The notes beneath the pieces were generated by a model. The model saw only the letters and a program-made list of their open reading frames with translations. It was not told the origin of the DNA and did not search any database. Source: a virus. From it: 34,923 nucleotides of DNA. The stretch spans positions 1-34,923 of the IMG/VR virus record IMGVR_UViG_3300042937_000383. The stretch is one strand, 5' to 3'. Position numbers and translations under genes: made by a program. Positions 15,329 to 24,279 of the stretch are shown one piece after another. The stretch's first letter is position 1. Each line of letters starts with the position of its first letter.

Positions 15329-15784
15329 TTAATTCCTGTAATAAAGTGTTCTGAATGTCATGAATGCAACGCCCTTTGTTTCATCGTCTGAAAAGGTCAC
15401 GGCTTGCGAGTCAACAAAGTGCACGGGCGCAAACTCTGTGCTTTCGTAGTCAGTTATGTACGATTCAATACCATGGTTTTGCAACATATACTCCACCTTT
15501 TCGCAAAGATCTGCAAGTGCGTTTCTTAATACTGCTTTTTGTGTGTTTGACTTCTTGACTTGCACGCCAACAAGCAAATAAATTTCTAATGATCCACGGT
15601 TTGCATATGCTGAATCATCTTCAAATAATTCGTTTTCACGGGTGTCCGCTCCGCTCAAAACGCCGACATAATTAAAGTTGTACGTATTCCATTTATCAAT
15701 CTGGACTTGATCGTACACTTTTACGCCTTCCATTTTGCTAAGCTCTTCAATTATGCTTGTGATCGCCGCTGATTCTCTTGCCAT
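15329..15784 (-). CDS. Putative tail completion/terminator protein
   Basis: 151 residues. In head-to-tail gene order it follows the HK97 gp10-like protein and precedes the tail tube, the position of the tail terminator (lambda gpU-like) in siphoviruses. Segments such as KVEYMLQNHG and ETKGVAFMTFRTLYYRN at the end suit this class (mixed alpha/beta, ending in a conserved strand). It overlaps the upstream gene by 34 bases. No named family recognised from sequence alone. Confidence 0.65.
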   Translation of the reverse strand: MARESAAITSIIEELSKMEGVKVYDQVQIDKWNTYNFNYVGVLSGADTRENELFEDDSAYANRGSLEIYLLVGVQVKKSNTQKAVLRNALADLCEKVEYMLQNHGIESYITDYESTEFAPVHFVDSQAVTFSDDETKGVAFMTFRTLYYRN

Positions 15785-16293
15785 GCTCTTATTCCTTTTA
15801 TTACATTTGCTTTTACATCTTCTTGATATTTGCCATTGCTTTTGAACTTGCTTACCGACGGCGCAAAATACGGACGTTTGGGAATTTGCACACCGCCTTT
15901 TTTTTGCACGTGCAATGCCAAGTTTTTAAAGTACGTGTTTTTGGTTTCTGCAAATCGTGCCCAAAAATACTTGTGCATCTTACCTTTTGACTTTATAAAA
16001 CCGCCGTATTCATGGATTGCTGCATACGGCAAACTCGAACCGTATTCAAGTTCGTATAAGTCGCCGCTTACTTTTGCCTTGTATATATTACCAACGCCAC
16101 CCTTTGCAAAGCTTCTGAATAAATTTCCTGTGTTGATTTCAAGCCTTGCATTCGTGCTGGGTGCGATCCTTGTTTTCAATCCAGTGTTGACCATGTTCGA
16201 ACCGATGTACGCTTGCATAACAAACGGAAACCGCAACAACTGATCATTAATAATTGGCTTTAAGATGTTTTCCAGTTCGTTTATATTCAGCAT
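15751..16293 (-). CDS. HK97 gp10-like head-tail connector protein
   Basis: 180 residues from the ATG at 16293, one base after the upstream stop; the frame to 16341 lies inside that gene. Contains YELEYGSSLPYAAIHEYGG, the Y..yvE.GT..YA..hEyG motif of the HK97-gp10/minor tail family. Basic C-terminus with IPKRPYFAPSV, matching the family's RPFL..A. pattern. It joins the head connector to the tail terminator. Confidence 0.82.
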   Translation of the reverse strand: MLNINELENILKPIINDQLLRFPFVMQAYIGSNMVNTGLKTRIAPSTNARLEINTGNLFRSFAKGGVGNIYKAKVSGDLYELEYGSSLPYAAIHEYGGFIKSKGKMHKYFWARFAETKNTYFKNLALHVQKKGGVQIPKRPYFAPSVSKFKSNGKYQEDVKANVIKGIRAWQENQRRSQA

Positions 16294-16294
16294 C

Positions 16295-16921
16295 TTACAC
16301 CGTTGGGATAACGTACTTTGCAAAGTACTTTTGCCAGTCAATCTTTTCTTTCAAGCTATTCGACACCGTTTGACCAGCCCCACCGCTTGAGATCGAACCA
16401 AGCCCGAACCAATTGCCACCGTTTGGCGATTGCTTGTATATTAATCCTGCCATTTCTGCAATACCTTGCAAGATTTGATACGGCATATTTGTATCCGTCC
16501 ATCCTGTGGACAAAGTAGCTTTGAATTGCCCTGTGGACTTGTCACGAAATACGATATAATTTGCATACGGCTCTTGATTATAATTATAATTCGTTGCACT
16601 GTAATTTGCATACGTTGCAAACTCATTTTCACGCCATTGCAAGGCTGTGAGCGTTGTGTTTGCGTTATATGGTACGAACTTCCATGAGTGATTCGCTTCG
16701 AGCCCCTGTTGGCATTTAGAAGCGTAAAATTGGTATTGTATTGTACCTGTCCGCAAAGGCTGACCGCAATAGCTTTCAGCCTCTACGTAACAAGTCGTGA
16801 ATACATCATCAAACCAAGTATACAAGGCTGTCTCCTCCGCCGTTGGATCGCCTGATGTTTCCATGTTAAGAAACTTCATAAATGCTGTGAATTGCTTTGG
16901 ATAAGCACTTGTATATGGCAT
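16295..16921 (-). CDS. Head-tail connector (gp6-like adaptor)
   Basis: 208 residues, located between the major capsid region and the gp10-like protein, where the ring adaptor is encoded. Opening EETALYTWFDDVFTTCYVEAESYCGQPL matches the start of phage gp6-like connectors (helical, then Y.G..L). The end SLKEKIDWQKYFAKYVIPTV is typical. It binds the portal ring and forms the platform for tail joining. Start ATG at 16921, one base after the stop of the small gene upstream. Confidence 0.75.
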   Translation of the reverse strand: MPYTSAYPKQFTAFMKFLNMETSGDPTAEETALYTWFDDVFTTCYVEAESYCGQPLRTGTIQYQFYASKCQQGLEANHSWKFVPYNANTTLTALQWRENEFATYANYSATNYNYNQEPYANYIVFRDKSTGQFKATLSTGWTDTNMPYQILQGIAEMAGLIYKQSPNGGNWFGLGSISSGGAGQTVSNSLKEKIDWQKYFAKYVIPTV

Positions 16922-16922
16922 A

Positions 16923-17078
16923 TTATTTACCTACCTTTTTGGGTTCAATTTTTGCAACTGGTAAAGCAATTGCAATTCCTTCTTTAATTAGTTTATCTGC
17001 TATTTCTTTTGAATATGCTGTTTCATATCCAGCCGAAACACCGCCGTATGCTTTTAATAAAATTACGCTTTGCAACAT
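16923..17078 (-). CDS. Small hypothetical protein after the major capsid gene, 51 residues
   Basis: A short gene in the 170-nt gap between capsid and connector genes. It begins MLQSVILLKAYGGVSAGYE, continues AYSKEIADKLIKEGIAIALPVAKIEP and ends in a basic tail, recalling small phage head proteins of the FluMu-like, A..Li..G.A type. AGGA precedes its start, and its stop is one base from the next start. The tight spacing and sensible composition support a real gene. Function unknown. Confidence 0.6.
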   Translation of the reverse strand: MLQSVILLKAYGGVSAGYETAYSKEIADKLIKEGIAIALPVAKIEPKKVGK

Positions 17079-17091
17079 GTCAAATTCCTAA

Positions 17092-18288
17092 TTAGGTGGT
17101 TGAAGTCTTAAGAACACCGATTGCGCTTGGTGCAGGGAATGCAAAAGCAACACGCTCAACAACTTCAATACCTTTTTGATGTGTACCGCCTAAACCAGTT
17201 GCGCCAAAGTATTCTTTGTATTCGTTTACGCTTACATCTTCACGAATTCCCATTACTGTGAATTGATTCCAGTCAGCATAAAACGCACTTGCTGTGTTCG
17301 CTGCGCTTGTTGGGAATAAAGAATCTGGCACGACGTGCATTGGACGGCCTGTAGGTGTGAAGTATGAATTGCCTTCTAAAGCTGTCAAGCCAATTGATGC
17401 AATTTCGATTGGACGCACCATGTCAAATATTGGGCGTGATCCGCCTGTTTCTTTCATTAAGAAGCCGAAAACTGATTGAGGTACTACGAACGCACCATTT
17501 GCACCAACGCCCGAATTAACACCTAAGCGTAAATTCCACAAGTCAGTCCATGAGATTTCGCCGAATGTATCTTTACCAGAGTTATTCGCTCCGCCTTGTC
17601 TTACAACTGTAGTTCCTGACACGCCTGTTAAGCCTGTGAAATTTGGCGCATTGCCGTCGCCATTGAAAAACTGCTTGTCTTCTGTTTCTGCAAGTGCACG
17701 ACCAAGGCCGTTAATTACATAATCTAAGAACGCTGGTGTTGCGTCTTGTAATTGCTCTTCTGACACGATGGCACCAGCAACGATTTTCTTGGCTGTCATT
17801 GCAGTTGCTGTAAAGAATGATGTTGAGTCTGTAAGAGTTAAGCCAGAACCTTCGGCAACCACGGCGCCTGTGAAAGCTCCAGAGCTTACAAGGTTTTCAG
17901 TTTTGCCACGCATTGGATAGATTTTTGCAAGTGCACGTGCATATCCAAAACGATCGGCAAAATTCATGATTTCTTCGATCCAGAATTGTGGAACCGCTGC
18001 GCCGCCTTGATTTGCAGTGCCTGTGTTGAAGTTTGCACGTGTTAAATACTTTTCGTTTGCCTTTCTTGCAATATCGTCTGCAGCACCTTCACGTCCTTTG
18101 TGCACTGCTAAAATGTAATCTGCAATTACGCGCGCTTGGTCACGACGTGAATCATGATCTGCTTTGATTCTTACATAGCCGTTTGAATTGCCTTGCACGT
18201 TTAAGGGATTTGAGGCTCTTAATGTGTCTTGAACTTTTCTGTTTACAACTTCTTTTAGTTGTTCTGGTGTTACTATTAAATTTTCCAT
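17092..18288 (-). CDS. Major capsid protein, HK97 fold
   Basis: 398 residues. An N-terminal helical segment of about 100 residues (LKEVVNRKVQDTLRASN) probably acts as part of the scaffold and is removed by the protease encoded just upstream. The rest has Phage_capsid hallmarks: WIEEIMNFADRFGYARALAKIYPM, EEQLQDATPAFLDYVINGLGRALAETEDKQFFNGDG, a variable loop, and a C-terminal GVLKTST. Strong AAAGGA before the start. Order protease - capsid - connector is canonical. Confidence 0.92.
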   Translation of the reverse strand: MENLIVTPEQLKEVVNRKVQDTLRASNPLNVQGNSNGYVRIKADHDSRRDQARVIADYILAVHKGREGAADDIARKANEKYLTRANFNTGTANQGGAAVPQFWIEEIMNFADRFGYARALAKIYPMRGKTENLVSSGAFTGAVVAEGSGLTLTDSTSFFTATAMTAKKIVAGAIVSEEQLQDATPAFLDYVINGLGRALAETEDKQFFNGDGNAPNFTGLTGVSGTTVVRQGGANNSGKDTFGEISWTDLWNLRLGVNSGVGANGAFVVPQSVFGFLMKETGGSRPIFDMVRPIEIASIGLTALEGNSYFTPTGRPMHVVPDSLFPTSAANTASAFYADWNQFTVMGIREDVSVNEYKEYFGATGLGGTHQKGIEVVERVAFAFPAPSAIGVLKTSTT

Positions 18289-18311
18289 TTTTTAAATTTT
18301 CCTTTATTGAT

Positions 18312-19265
18312 TTAGATTAAATTCATTATTTCGTCAGTTGACAATTTTGTCAACGGCTTGATATTTATTGACCTTGCGCCTTCGCTTACAATTGCTTTAT
18401 TTATTATCTTGTATCCATCTTGAATCATGCTTAAGCCTTGACCGATTTGCGCTTGTGTTGAAGCCGCAATCTTTTTGCCGACTCTTTGCACGGGTGCTTG
18501 CACGCTTGCTGTTGCAACTTCTGGAGCTGGTGGCTCTTCAATTGGAGCTTCTGTTGGTGCAACTTCTGGGGCGTTGCCGTTTAATATTAAGAGCATCGCT
18601 TCGGCTGCTGCCATGGTGCCAGCTTCGGCCGCCGCCGCTGCTTCTTCTTCTGCAATGCCTAGCTCGTCACGTAAGTAAGTGAGGGCGGCGTCTTGCAATA
18701 TCGGCAGAAAGTTATCTGTTATTGCTTGGGTTTGTTCGGGGGTTAACATTCTGTAAACCTTTTTAAGTTTGTTGAAAATTGTTTCTAATTTAAGTTTGAT
18801 TGATTTCTTTATTAAAGCCTCTCGATTTGCTGGTATTGAAACCACACTGAATTCTACTAGTTCAGACTTTGTATATACGATAACTGTTTTACCGTCGATT
18901 GTTTGCTCTTCGCTTTCAATTGGTATAATACCGACAGAAACCGCACGCACATAACCAGCCGCAACCAAGTCCGCAACCTCGCATGCTTCTTCTGTTATAC
19001 GATGAAATTGCAAAGTTGCTTCTAAGTTTTCGCTATTCATCATGAAACCTAAGCATTTGCCAATCGGCCAATCGTCTGAATCATGTTGCGCCAAAACAAT
19101 CGGATTGTTTAAATATGCTGTGTAATCGATACCGCTTGGAACTATGATGGTTCCGTAGCGGTCAACTTCTGGAGTGCTTACAACAAACGTGTATATATCT
19201 TGTTGTTCGCCGTGTTCGTAATAATCTTTTTTTATAAGATCAAATTCGCGTTTTATTATATTCAT
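18312..19265 (-). CDS. Prohead protease fused to a scaffold-like domain
   Basis: 317 residues. Residues 1-150 are an S78/HK97-type protease: His61 in VLAQHDSD, Ser110 in VRAVSVG, and ELVEFSVVSIPAN at 135-147. The C-terminal ~150 residues are Ala/Glu/Pro-rich (EEAAAAAEAG, PTEAPIEEPPAPEV) with helical ends, the expected scaffold part that fills the procapsid and is then digested. AAGGA precedes the start. Confidence 0.88.
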   Translation of the reverse strand: MNIIKREFDLIKKDYYEHGEQQDIYTFVVSTPEVDRYGTIIVPSGIDYTAYLNNPIVLAQHDSDDWPIGKCLGFMMNSENLEATLQFHRITEEACEVADLVAAGYVRAVSVGIIPIESEEQTIDGKTVIVYTKSELVEFSVVSIPANREALIKKSIKLKLETIFNKLKKVYRMLTPEQTQAITDNFLPILQDAALTYLRDELGIAEEEAAAAAEAGTMAAAEAMLLILNGNAPEVAPTEAPIEEPPAPEVATASVQAPVQRVGKKIAASTQAQIGQGLSMIQDGYKIINKAIVSEGARSINIKPLTKLSTDEIMNLI

Positions 19266-19280
19266 TTTATATCCTTGTTT

Positions 19281-21272
19281 TTAGCCTTCTACTGGAAATA
19301 TTTGACATCTGCAATTAACTGCATTCCCTGCGCTTAAGCCCGCACCAAGTGGCCTTGTTGTCTTTTCACCACCAACTGTAAAATACCCGTCCGCTCCTTG
19401 CATTTCGCCGTCGGCTTCTCTGTGTGCTGGTCTTACAAGGCCGTCCCTTTGTGTCAACCACATCATTTTAAAGCCTAGATCTTTGTACACAGCGTGTTGC
19501 ATTCCGCTTGTGACATTGGCGGCGGTCGTGTTTGCAATCGTGCGTGCACGCCCTTCGCTAAGTTGCGTAAATTTTGTTTGTAGCTTTTCTTTAAGCTCTT
19601 GCTTTGTTGCGCCAGCGTTGTTTTCAATCACTTGCACAATTTCGGATTTCATAAAGTCAACACTTTCACGAATTTTCACTGCGGACTCATTTGCAAGATT
19701 CTTAATTTGTTCACCAACGGTTCCTGTTAAATCTTGTTCTTTAAGATCAAAGCTTTTTAATAATTCATTTTGCACGTTCAAGCAAGCCTTTTCAACTAAA
19801 GCGTTAAACTTTTCGTAATCTTGATCACTTATTTCAAGATTTGCTAAACTCAAATAACCTTTGTCAATATTCGATAAAGTTTCTTGTTTTAATTGTTGAA
19901 TGATCTCTTGCACTACGGTATCAATTTTCACGCTCGATTTTTCTGTAAGTAAATCATAATCACGCCAAAAAGCGTCTTTGCTGTCCGCTGTTATAATTGG
20001 CAATTTTGCACGCTTGTTAAAGGTAAAACTTCTTGATGCAAAAGCTGGCGCAACTTTTGGGATACCAACGTTATCTAAAGGAATATAACCATTGCCAATA
20101 AGCGCAACATTACCGCCTTCAATTGCATCGTACCCACGTTCTTTTCTTGAATCATTGATTGTTTTGATTCCCCATTTCAATTCAAACTCTTCTTTTTTCA
20201 TGTCAAGTTCTGGATCCGCATATGCATACGGAACGGGCTCAATTAAAATGTCTTCTTCGAATCGTCGAAAATGCCTGGTAAACTCTTCTGCTATGTATAT
20301 CGCTTCTGGATCAATTGTGTTCTGTCTAAAGATTGCGAATTGCACTTCGGCAGTTGCCCTGTTTTGGAATTCACCTGTAAGCATTCCTGGTGGCACGCCA
20401 AAGACTTGCGCAATTTGCGAGCGTGTATCCGCACTGACTGAATCGTAGTTCACACCAAGCTCGCTTTTCGGTGGCAATTGCAATTGCATACCACCACCAA
20501 GCAAAGCACGCAACTTGTAATCTGGTAACTCTTCATTCCAAGATGCTTTGAGCTTATGCCACTCTTCGATATCAAACCTTTCTGGGAATGTAGCAATCAA
20601 AGGTGGCACGGCATTATTTGCAAAAAGCCTGTGTAAGTATTCACTCACTTCAACATCAATATTCGCATAATCCAAACAAGCGGAAACCAAGCCGACCCCA
20701 AAGATATTCATTCCAACAATCTCATCTGGCCTTGCACCAGGATGAACTCTTGCTAAGTGGATCATTTCATTTTCTGGTATTGGTATTACGCCCTCTGAAA
20801 CGCTTTGGTACGTATAGCCTTGAATAAAGTTATCCCCACCCATAACAACACGCACGCGCGTTGGATTCAATACCCACATTTGAAGCGGTACTTTATAGCC
20901 AATTGTTGGCGTCCATATGAAAGCATTACCGTTTATTGATAACCAATTTTCGATAAAACTGAAAACCTGCGATCTAGTAAAATACGGGTTTGGATTTGCA
21001 ATTAAATGCGCCGCCCAGTTATCATTGCCAACTTCAGACTTTGTAAAGTTGTGCTCTTTGAACGTGTTAAATTGAATTGCGCTTAATGCGTTCGCCCTGT
21101 GTTGCAAACAAGCAAACACCGTGCCACGCAAACTCATTGAAAGCTCGTTCCCTGTTGGTATTGCAGTTACTTGCCTATAAGAAGAACTCGATTGATAAGG
21201 GCGTTGCAACCTTTTGCCACTTGGTAAAATGGCATTTGAAATTCTTTGTCTGATATCGTCAAGTAAGCTCAT
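19281..21272 (-). CDS. Portal protein fused to a MuF-type head morphogenesis domain
   Basis: 663 residues, much longer than a standard HK97 portal (about 400). Residues ~1-400 are the portal: ASVFACLQHRANALS-like start, PLQMWVLNPTRV, QVFGVPPGML near 300. A helical linker follows. Residues ~580-663 form a MuF domain: RARTIANTTAANVTSG, MMWLTQRDGLVRPAHR, and the diagnostic NCRC near the end. The portal ring is the DNA gate; MuF-type proteins are minor head proteins. The fusion puts one MuF copy on each portal subunit. The start overlaps the terminase stop. Confidence 0.9.
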   Translation of the reverse strand: MSLLDDIRQRISNAILPSGKRLQRPYQSSSSYRQVTAIPTGNELSMSLRGTVFACLQHRANALSAIQFNTFKEHNFTKSEVGNDNWAAHLIANPNPYFTRSQVFSFIENWLSINGNAFIWTPTIGYKVPLQMWVLNPTRVRVVMGGDNFIQGYTYQSVSEGVIPIPENEMIHLARVHPGARPDEIVGMNIFGVGLVSACLDYANIDVEVSEYLHRLFANNAVPPLIATFPERFDIEEWHKLKASWNEELPDYKLRALLGGGMQLQLPPKSELGVNYDSVSADTRSQIAQVFGVPPGMLTGEFQNRATAEVQFAIFRQNTIDPEAIYIAEEFTRHFRRFEEDILIEPVPYAYADPELDMKKEEFELKWGIKTINDSRKERGYDAIEGGNVALIGNGYIPLDNVGIPKVAPAFASRSFTFNKRAKLPIITADSKDAFWRDYDLLTEKSSVKIDTVVQEIIQQLKQETLSNIDKGYLSLANLEISDQDYEKFNALVEKACLNVQNELLKSFDLKEQDLTGTVGEQIKNLANESAVKIRESVDFMKSEIVQVIENNAGATKQELKEKLQTKFTQLSEGRARTIANTTAANVTSGMQHAVYKDLGFKMMWLTQRDGLVRPAHREADGEMQGADGYFTVGGEKTTRPLGAGLSAGNAVNCRCQIFPVEG

Positions 21273-22423
21273 ACGTATATACTCGGAGTTTTGCGAATAG
21301 CATTAAACGCATGACTTAATGCGTCTATATAATCGTCGTGCCTATCTTGTGGCGTTCCTGTAAAGCTCAAAAGTTCGTCTGTAAATTCTGGATCTAAGTG
21401 CGTCACGTGATACACAAGCCCTTGTTCGTACCTTGCTTCGACGGGTTGAAACCGTGTAATCTTGTCACGGGTTGAGTGCACACCAACAACGTTCATTCGT
21501 GTGTTCCTTTTCAGTTCTTGCACCATATACGCTTGCGCTTGGTTTGATTCGACCGCAACCACACGGGCTTGCCACTTGGCTTCCATTGCGATAATTTCAG
21601 AACCTATTTCAACAAAGCTCCAACGGCCACGTTTTGCATCAACGATCACAATCTCACCTTGTGCAGTCGTGCCAATTGTAATGATCGCCGTATAATCTGC
21701 AGTTTCTTTTTGTGAGATCGCAAGATCGACACCAATATAATAAGCCGTGATCTGTTTGTTATCTGATAACTTGATCCAATCCCGCTTAACTTTAGACGCG
21801 GAACGGTCAACGTATTCAGCAAGGAATTCTTGAGCGAATACAATTGACGGCATCTGTTCTTTTTGGCGATCAATTTCGGATTCTTTAATCTGTCCGCCCT
21901 CGTAAGTTGAGTAATGGAACGATTGCCAATCGGAGTAAATATTTGAATTTTGGTCAAGTTCATGAAAGTGATTTTTGCCTTTTGGTGTCGAAAAAAAATA
22001 CGCATCGCCTTCGTAATCTGCTAGCATCGGACTTATAACAAAGTTCCAAGCGTCTTCTGCATTTGGGCAATGCGCCCACTCGTCAAGGATCACTCTGTGA
22101 AACTTATTACCGCGCAACCCGTCTGCACGCCAAATACCTTCTAAGTTTAATTGCGAGTTGCCTAGTTTAATCTCGCCGTCTTTGAAAGTCGCTCCAAGTG
22201 GTGCGAATAATTGCCTTGCTTCGTTTTGCCGTCCTTTGAGTTCCGTGTAACTTGGCGCCGTGTATAAAACCATTGCGCCGTCAACTTCCAGCATCTTTTC
22301 AAGGGCAAGAGCAAAAGCGAGATAAGACTTACCAAAGCGACGACCGCACCGAATAACATTAAACCGATTGCGAGTGTTAATAATTTCAAGTTGTTTTGCA
22401 TGGGGCTTAATCCTTATTTTCAT
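21269..22423 (-). CDS. terL: Terminase large subunit
   Basis: 384 residues. ATPase: Walker A CGRRFGKS at 26-33 and Walker B VILDEWAHC with Asp114-Glu115, plus FFSTPKGK (motif III) near 143-150. Nuclease: Asp233 in YIGVDLAIS, Glu292 in VAVESNQ, and Asp363/364/367 in RHDDYIDALSHAF, all three acidic positions of the RNase H-like fold. It cuts and pumps DNA through the portal. Overlaps the upstream small-subunit candidate by 17 bases and the portal gene by 4. Confidence 0.95.
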   Translation of the reverse strand: MKIRIKPHAKQLEIINTRNRFNVIRCGRRFGKSYLAFALALEKMLEVDGAMVLYTAPSYTELKGRQNEARQLFAPLGATFKDGEIKLGNSQLNLEGIWRADGLRGNKFHRVILDEWAHCPNAEDAWNFVISPMLADYEGDAYFFSTPKGKNHFHELDQNSNIYSDWQSFHYSTYEGGQIKESEIDRQKEQMPSIVFAQEFLAEYVDRSASKVKRDWIKLSDNKQITAYYIGVDLAISQKETADYTAIITIGTTAQGEIVIVDAKRGRWSFVEIGSEIIAMEAKWQARVVAVESNQAQAYMVQELKRNTRMNVVGVHSTRDKITRFQPVEARYEQGLVYHVTHLDPEFTDELLSFTGTPQDRHDDYIDALSHAFNAIRKTPSIYV

Positions 22424-22721
22424 GTGGCACGCCCCAGACTAATTCAAGCCTTGCTTTTGGTTCGTCGTCGTGTTGCTTACTTTCAGGATACGCACGCTTA
22501 AGCAAAAGTTCGATTGCACGGATATTACCTTTTGTAGCTTCACGTCTTAAGATTTGCAAAATAAGTGACAAGGCATTCATTCCGTCCTTTTCATCGCTTA
22601 ACAACTTTGCCATTTCTTCTTGCAAAGATGGCAATTTTGGGCGTCCCTTTTTGTTGATGCGTTCTGGATTCGTATGAAATCCTTTGCCTTTGAAATTTTC
22701 TGGGTTACCTAGTTTTGGCAT
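22407..22721 (-). CDS. Putative terminase small subunit (DUF5681-like)
   Basis: 104 residues. The N-terminus FKGKGFHTNPERINKKGRPK resembles the basic N(F)..GN.GGRPK motif of DUF5681 proteins that precede large terminases. The rest is helical (MNALSLILQILRREATKGN). Directly upstream of, and overlapping, the terminase, so DNA recognition for packaging is the likely role. Confidence 0.7.
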   Translation of the reverse strand: MPKLGNPENFKGKGFHTNPERINKKGRPKLPSLQEEMAKLLSDEKDGMNALSLILQILRREATKGNIRAIELLLKRAYPESKQHDDEPKARLELVWGVPHENKD

Positions 22722-23191
22722 TATCTTTTCGCTCCTGACACAACACCCAAAACCAAACCAAGCCCAAACGAACCAACCAAGAACCCGTAGTTCTGTTTTG
22801 CTTCAACTGGTATCGTGATTGTTTGCACTTGTATTGAATCTGGACGTGGTCGATAAACTAAAGAAAAATAGCCCCTGCGGTTTGTGTAATTAAACGCCAT
22901 GTTGATCGTGTCATTTGTGGACGTGATTACGCTATCCGCTTGAGCTATAAAGTTGGTATCATTGCACGGAATATCGAGGGTGTCAGTGTGAAAATAATCT
23001 TTGTATTTTAGTTGCACGCTTTTTACTTTTATTGTATCTTTAATATATACGGGACGTTCAACAATCCTTGTCACAATGCTTGTATCGTTTTTGATTGCAG
23101 TTCCTTTATTGCATGAATGACCAAAGCTCAAGCCTATCAAAAGCATAAGCAAAGCCCACATAACACACGCAAAAAAGTCTCTGTTCATCAT
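22721..23191 (-). CDS. Membrane-anchored hypothetical protein with N- and C-terminal hydrophobic segments
   Basis: 156 residues. An N-terminal membrane segment (FACVMWALLMLLIGLSFG) is followed by a Thr/Asp/Val-rich middle that looks extracytoplasmic (VERPVYIKDTIKVKS, DTLDIPCNDT), and a second hydrophobic stretch near the end (GFLVGSFGLGLVLGVVSG). Such proteins occur in Bacteroidota phages; a spanin-like role is possible, but position between phosphoesterase and terminase genes gives no support. Start at 23191 or 23188 (ATGATG). Confidence 0.6.
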   Translation of the reverse strand: MMNRDFFACVMWALLMLLIGLSFGHSCNKGTAIKNDTSIVTRIVERPVYIKDTIKVKSVQLKYKDYFHTDTLDIPCNDTNFIAQADSVITSTNDTINMAFNYTNRRGYFSLVYRPRPDSIQVQTITIPVEAKQNYGFLVGSFGLGLVLGVVSGAKR

Positions 23192-24042
23192 TGCAATACA
23201 ATCCCGTTTTCAATTAAATAATTTTTCACGTTCCCAACTTGATCGATAATCGCAAACCCGTGATTGCTATTCGAATGTGGCATATAATTCATGACCAACT
23301 TGCACAAACAACCAATCGAATAACACTTGATAAATTTATTGTCTAAGCTCCGACCGCTTGAAAAACTTGTTCTGTGCACGTGCCCTATAACCGTGTCGAC
23401 GTACGTTTTTAAAATCAGCGTTCTTGCTGGATTAATACCTCCGCTCACCTTGAATTCGTGACCATGTGCAATAAACGTTTTGCCTACTTTCATAAACTGC
23501 CCTGACTCAACAAATTCAATACCGTATTCATCTAAGTGCAAAAGGCTAGGCCAATTTATAAGCTCTTGCACGGCGTCGGCATTACGAATTAAATACGCTT
23601 GCAACCTGTCTTCGTGATTCCCAGCCTTGAATATAATCCGCACGTCTGGAAACTCATTTCGCAACCCCTGTAAAAATTGCCTTGTTATTGCAAGTTCTTC
23701 GGTAAAACGTGGTGCCTCTGGTTCCTGTGGATGCCTTGATAATCGATGTGAGTCAATTACGTCACCATTCAACACAATGTTAATACACTTTTCACGCTTT
23801 GCCGTTTGTATCGCCGCTTTCAAAGCTACGATGTCGTGCGCCCCGAAATGAATATCGCAAAACACCGCCGTCTTTCCTTCAATCCTGACAAGGGCGTGTG
23901 ATTGGTTCCGACCGTCTGGCATTGCATCCAACCAGTCCATAGGGGCGTCTGGTTCTGCGATACCTCGCATCTTGGATATCACTTCGGCCTCGTCCATTTT
24001 AAGGCGTAGACGAACCGTGTGCTTGGTTTCTTGATAACTCAA
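23188..24042 (-). CDS. Calcineurin-like metallophosphoesterase
   Basis: 284 residues with all five metal-site blocks in order: DIHFG (63-67), NGDVID (92-97), GNHED (141-145), HGHEF (193/195) and GHVH (220-223). This is a two-metal phosphoesterase acting on a phosphodiester or phosphomonoester bond. The substrate cannot be told from sequence: nucleic acid and nucleotide second messengers are both possible. Located between tail-fibre and terminase genes, and overlapping both neighbours by 4 bases. Confidence 0.9.
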   Translation of the reverse strand: MSYQETKHTVRLRLKMDEAEVISKMRGIAEPDAPMDWLDAMPDGRNQSHALVRIEGKTAVFCDIHFGAHDIVALKAAIQTAKREKCINIVLNGDVIDSHRLSRHPQEPEAPRFTEELAITRQFLQGLRNEFPDVRIIFKAGNHEDRLQAYLIRNADAVQELINWPSLLHLDEYGIEFVESGQFMKVGKTFIAHGHEFKVSGGINPARTLILKTYVDTVIGHVHRTSFSSGRSLDNKFIKCYSIGCLCKLVMNYMPHSNSNHGFAIIDQVGNVKNYLIENGIVLQ

Positions 24043-24278
24043 GATAAGCCCAAAGGAGATTCAGTACCGCCGTATTTTTCTAGCAATAATTGTAATAACT
24101 TTTGTTCTTCATTCAGTTCAATGGGTTCCACGTAATTTTGCAAGCTCCATTCGGTTTCATGTTCTGGAGTGCAAACAACCGCTTGTATATTACTTGCTAA
24201 ATCAATTGGCGTTAAACCATCCCAAATAATAATATTTTCAATTTTGCCAGTATCTTTGTTTATTAAAGCGTAATTCAT
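24039..24278 (-). CDS. Small protein following a tail fibre gene, possibly fibre assembly
   Basis: 79 residues. MNYALINKDTGKIENIIIWDG matches a recurring N-terminal strand pattern (M.YA.I....V.NI..WDG) of small phage proteins coded next to tail fibres. The remainder is helical (NEEQKLLQLLLEKYGG). It follows the fibre gene by one base and overlaps the phosphoesterase gene by 4. May assist fibre folding or form a fibre-linked domain. Confidence 0.6.
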   Translation of the reverse strand: MNYALINKDTGKIENIIIWDGLTPIDLASNIQAVVCTPEHETEWSLQNYVEPIELNEEQKLLQLLLEKYGGTESPLGLS

Positions 24279-24279
24279 T

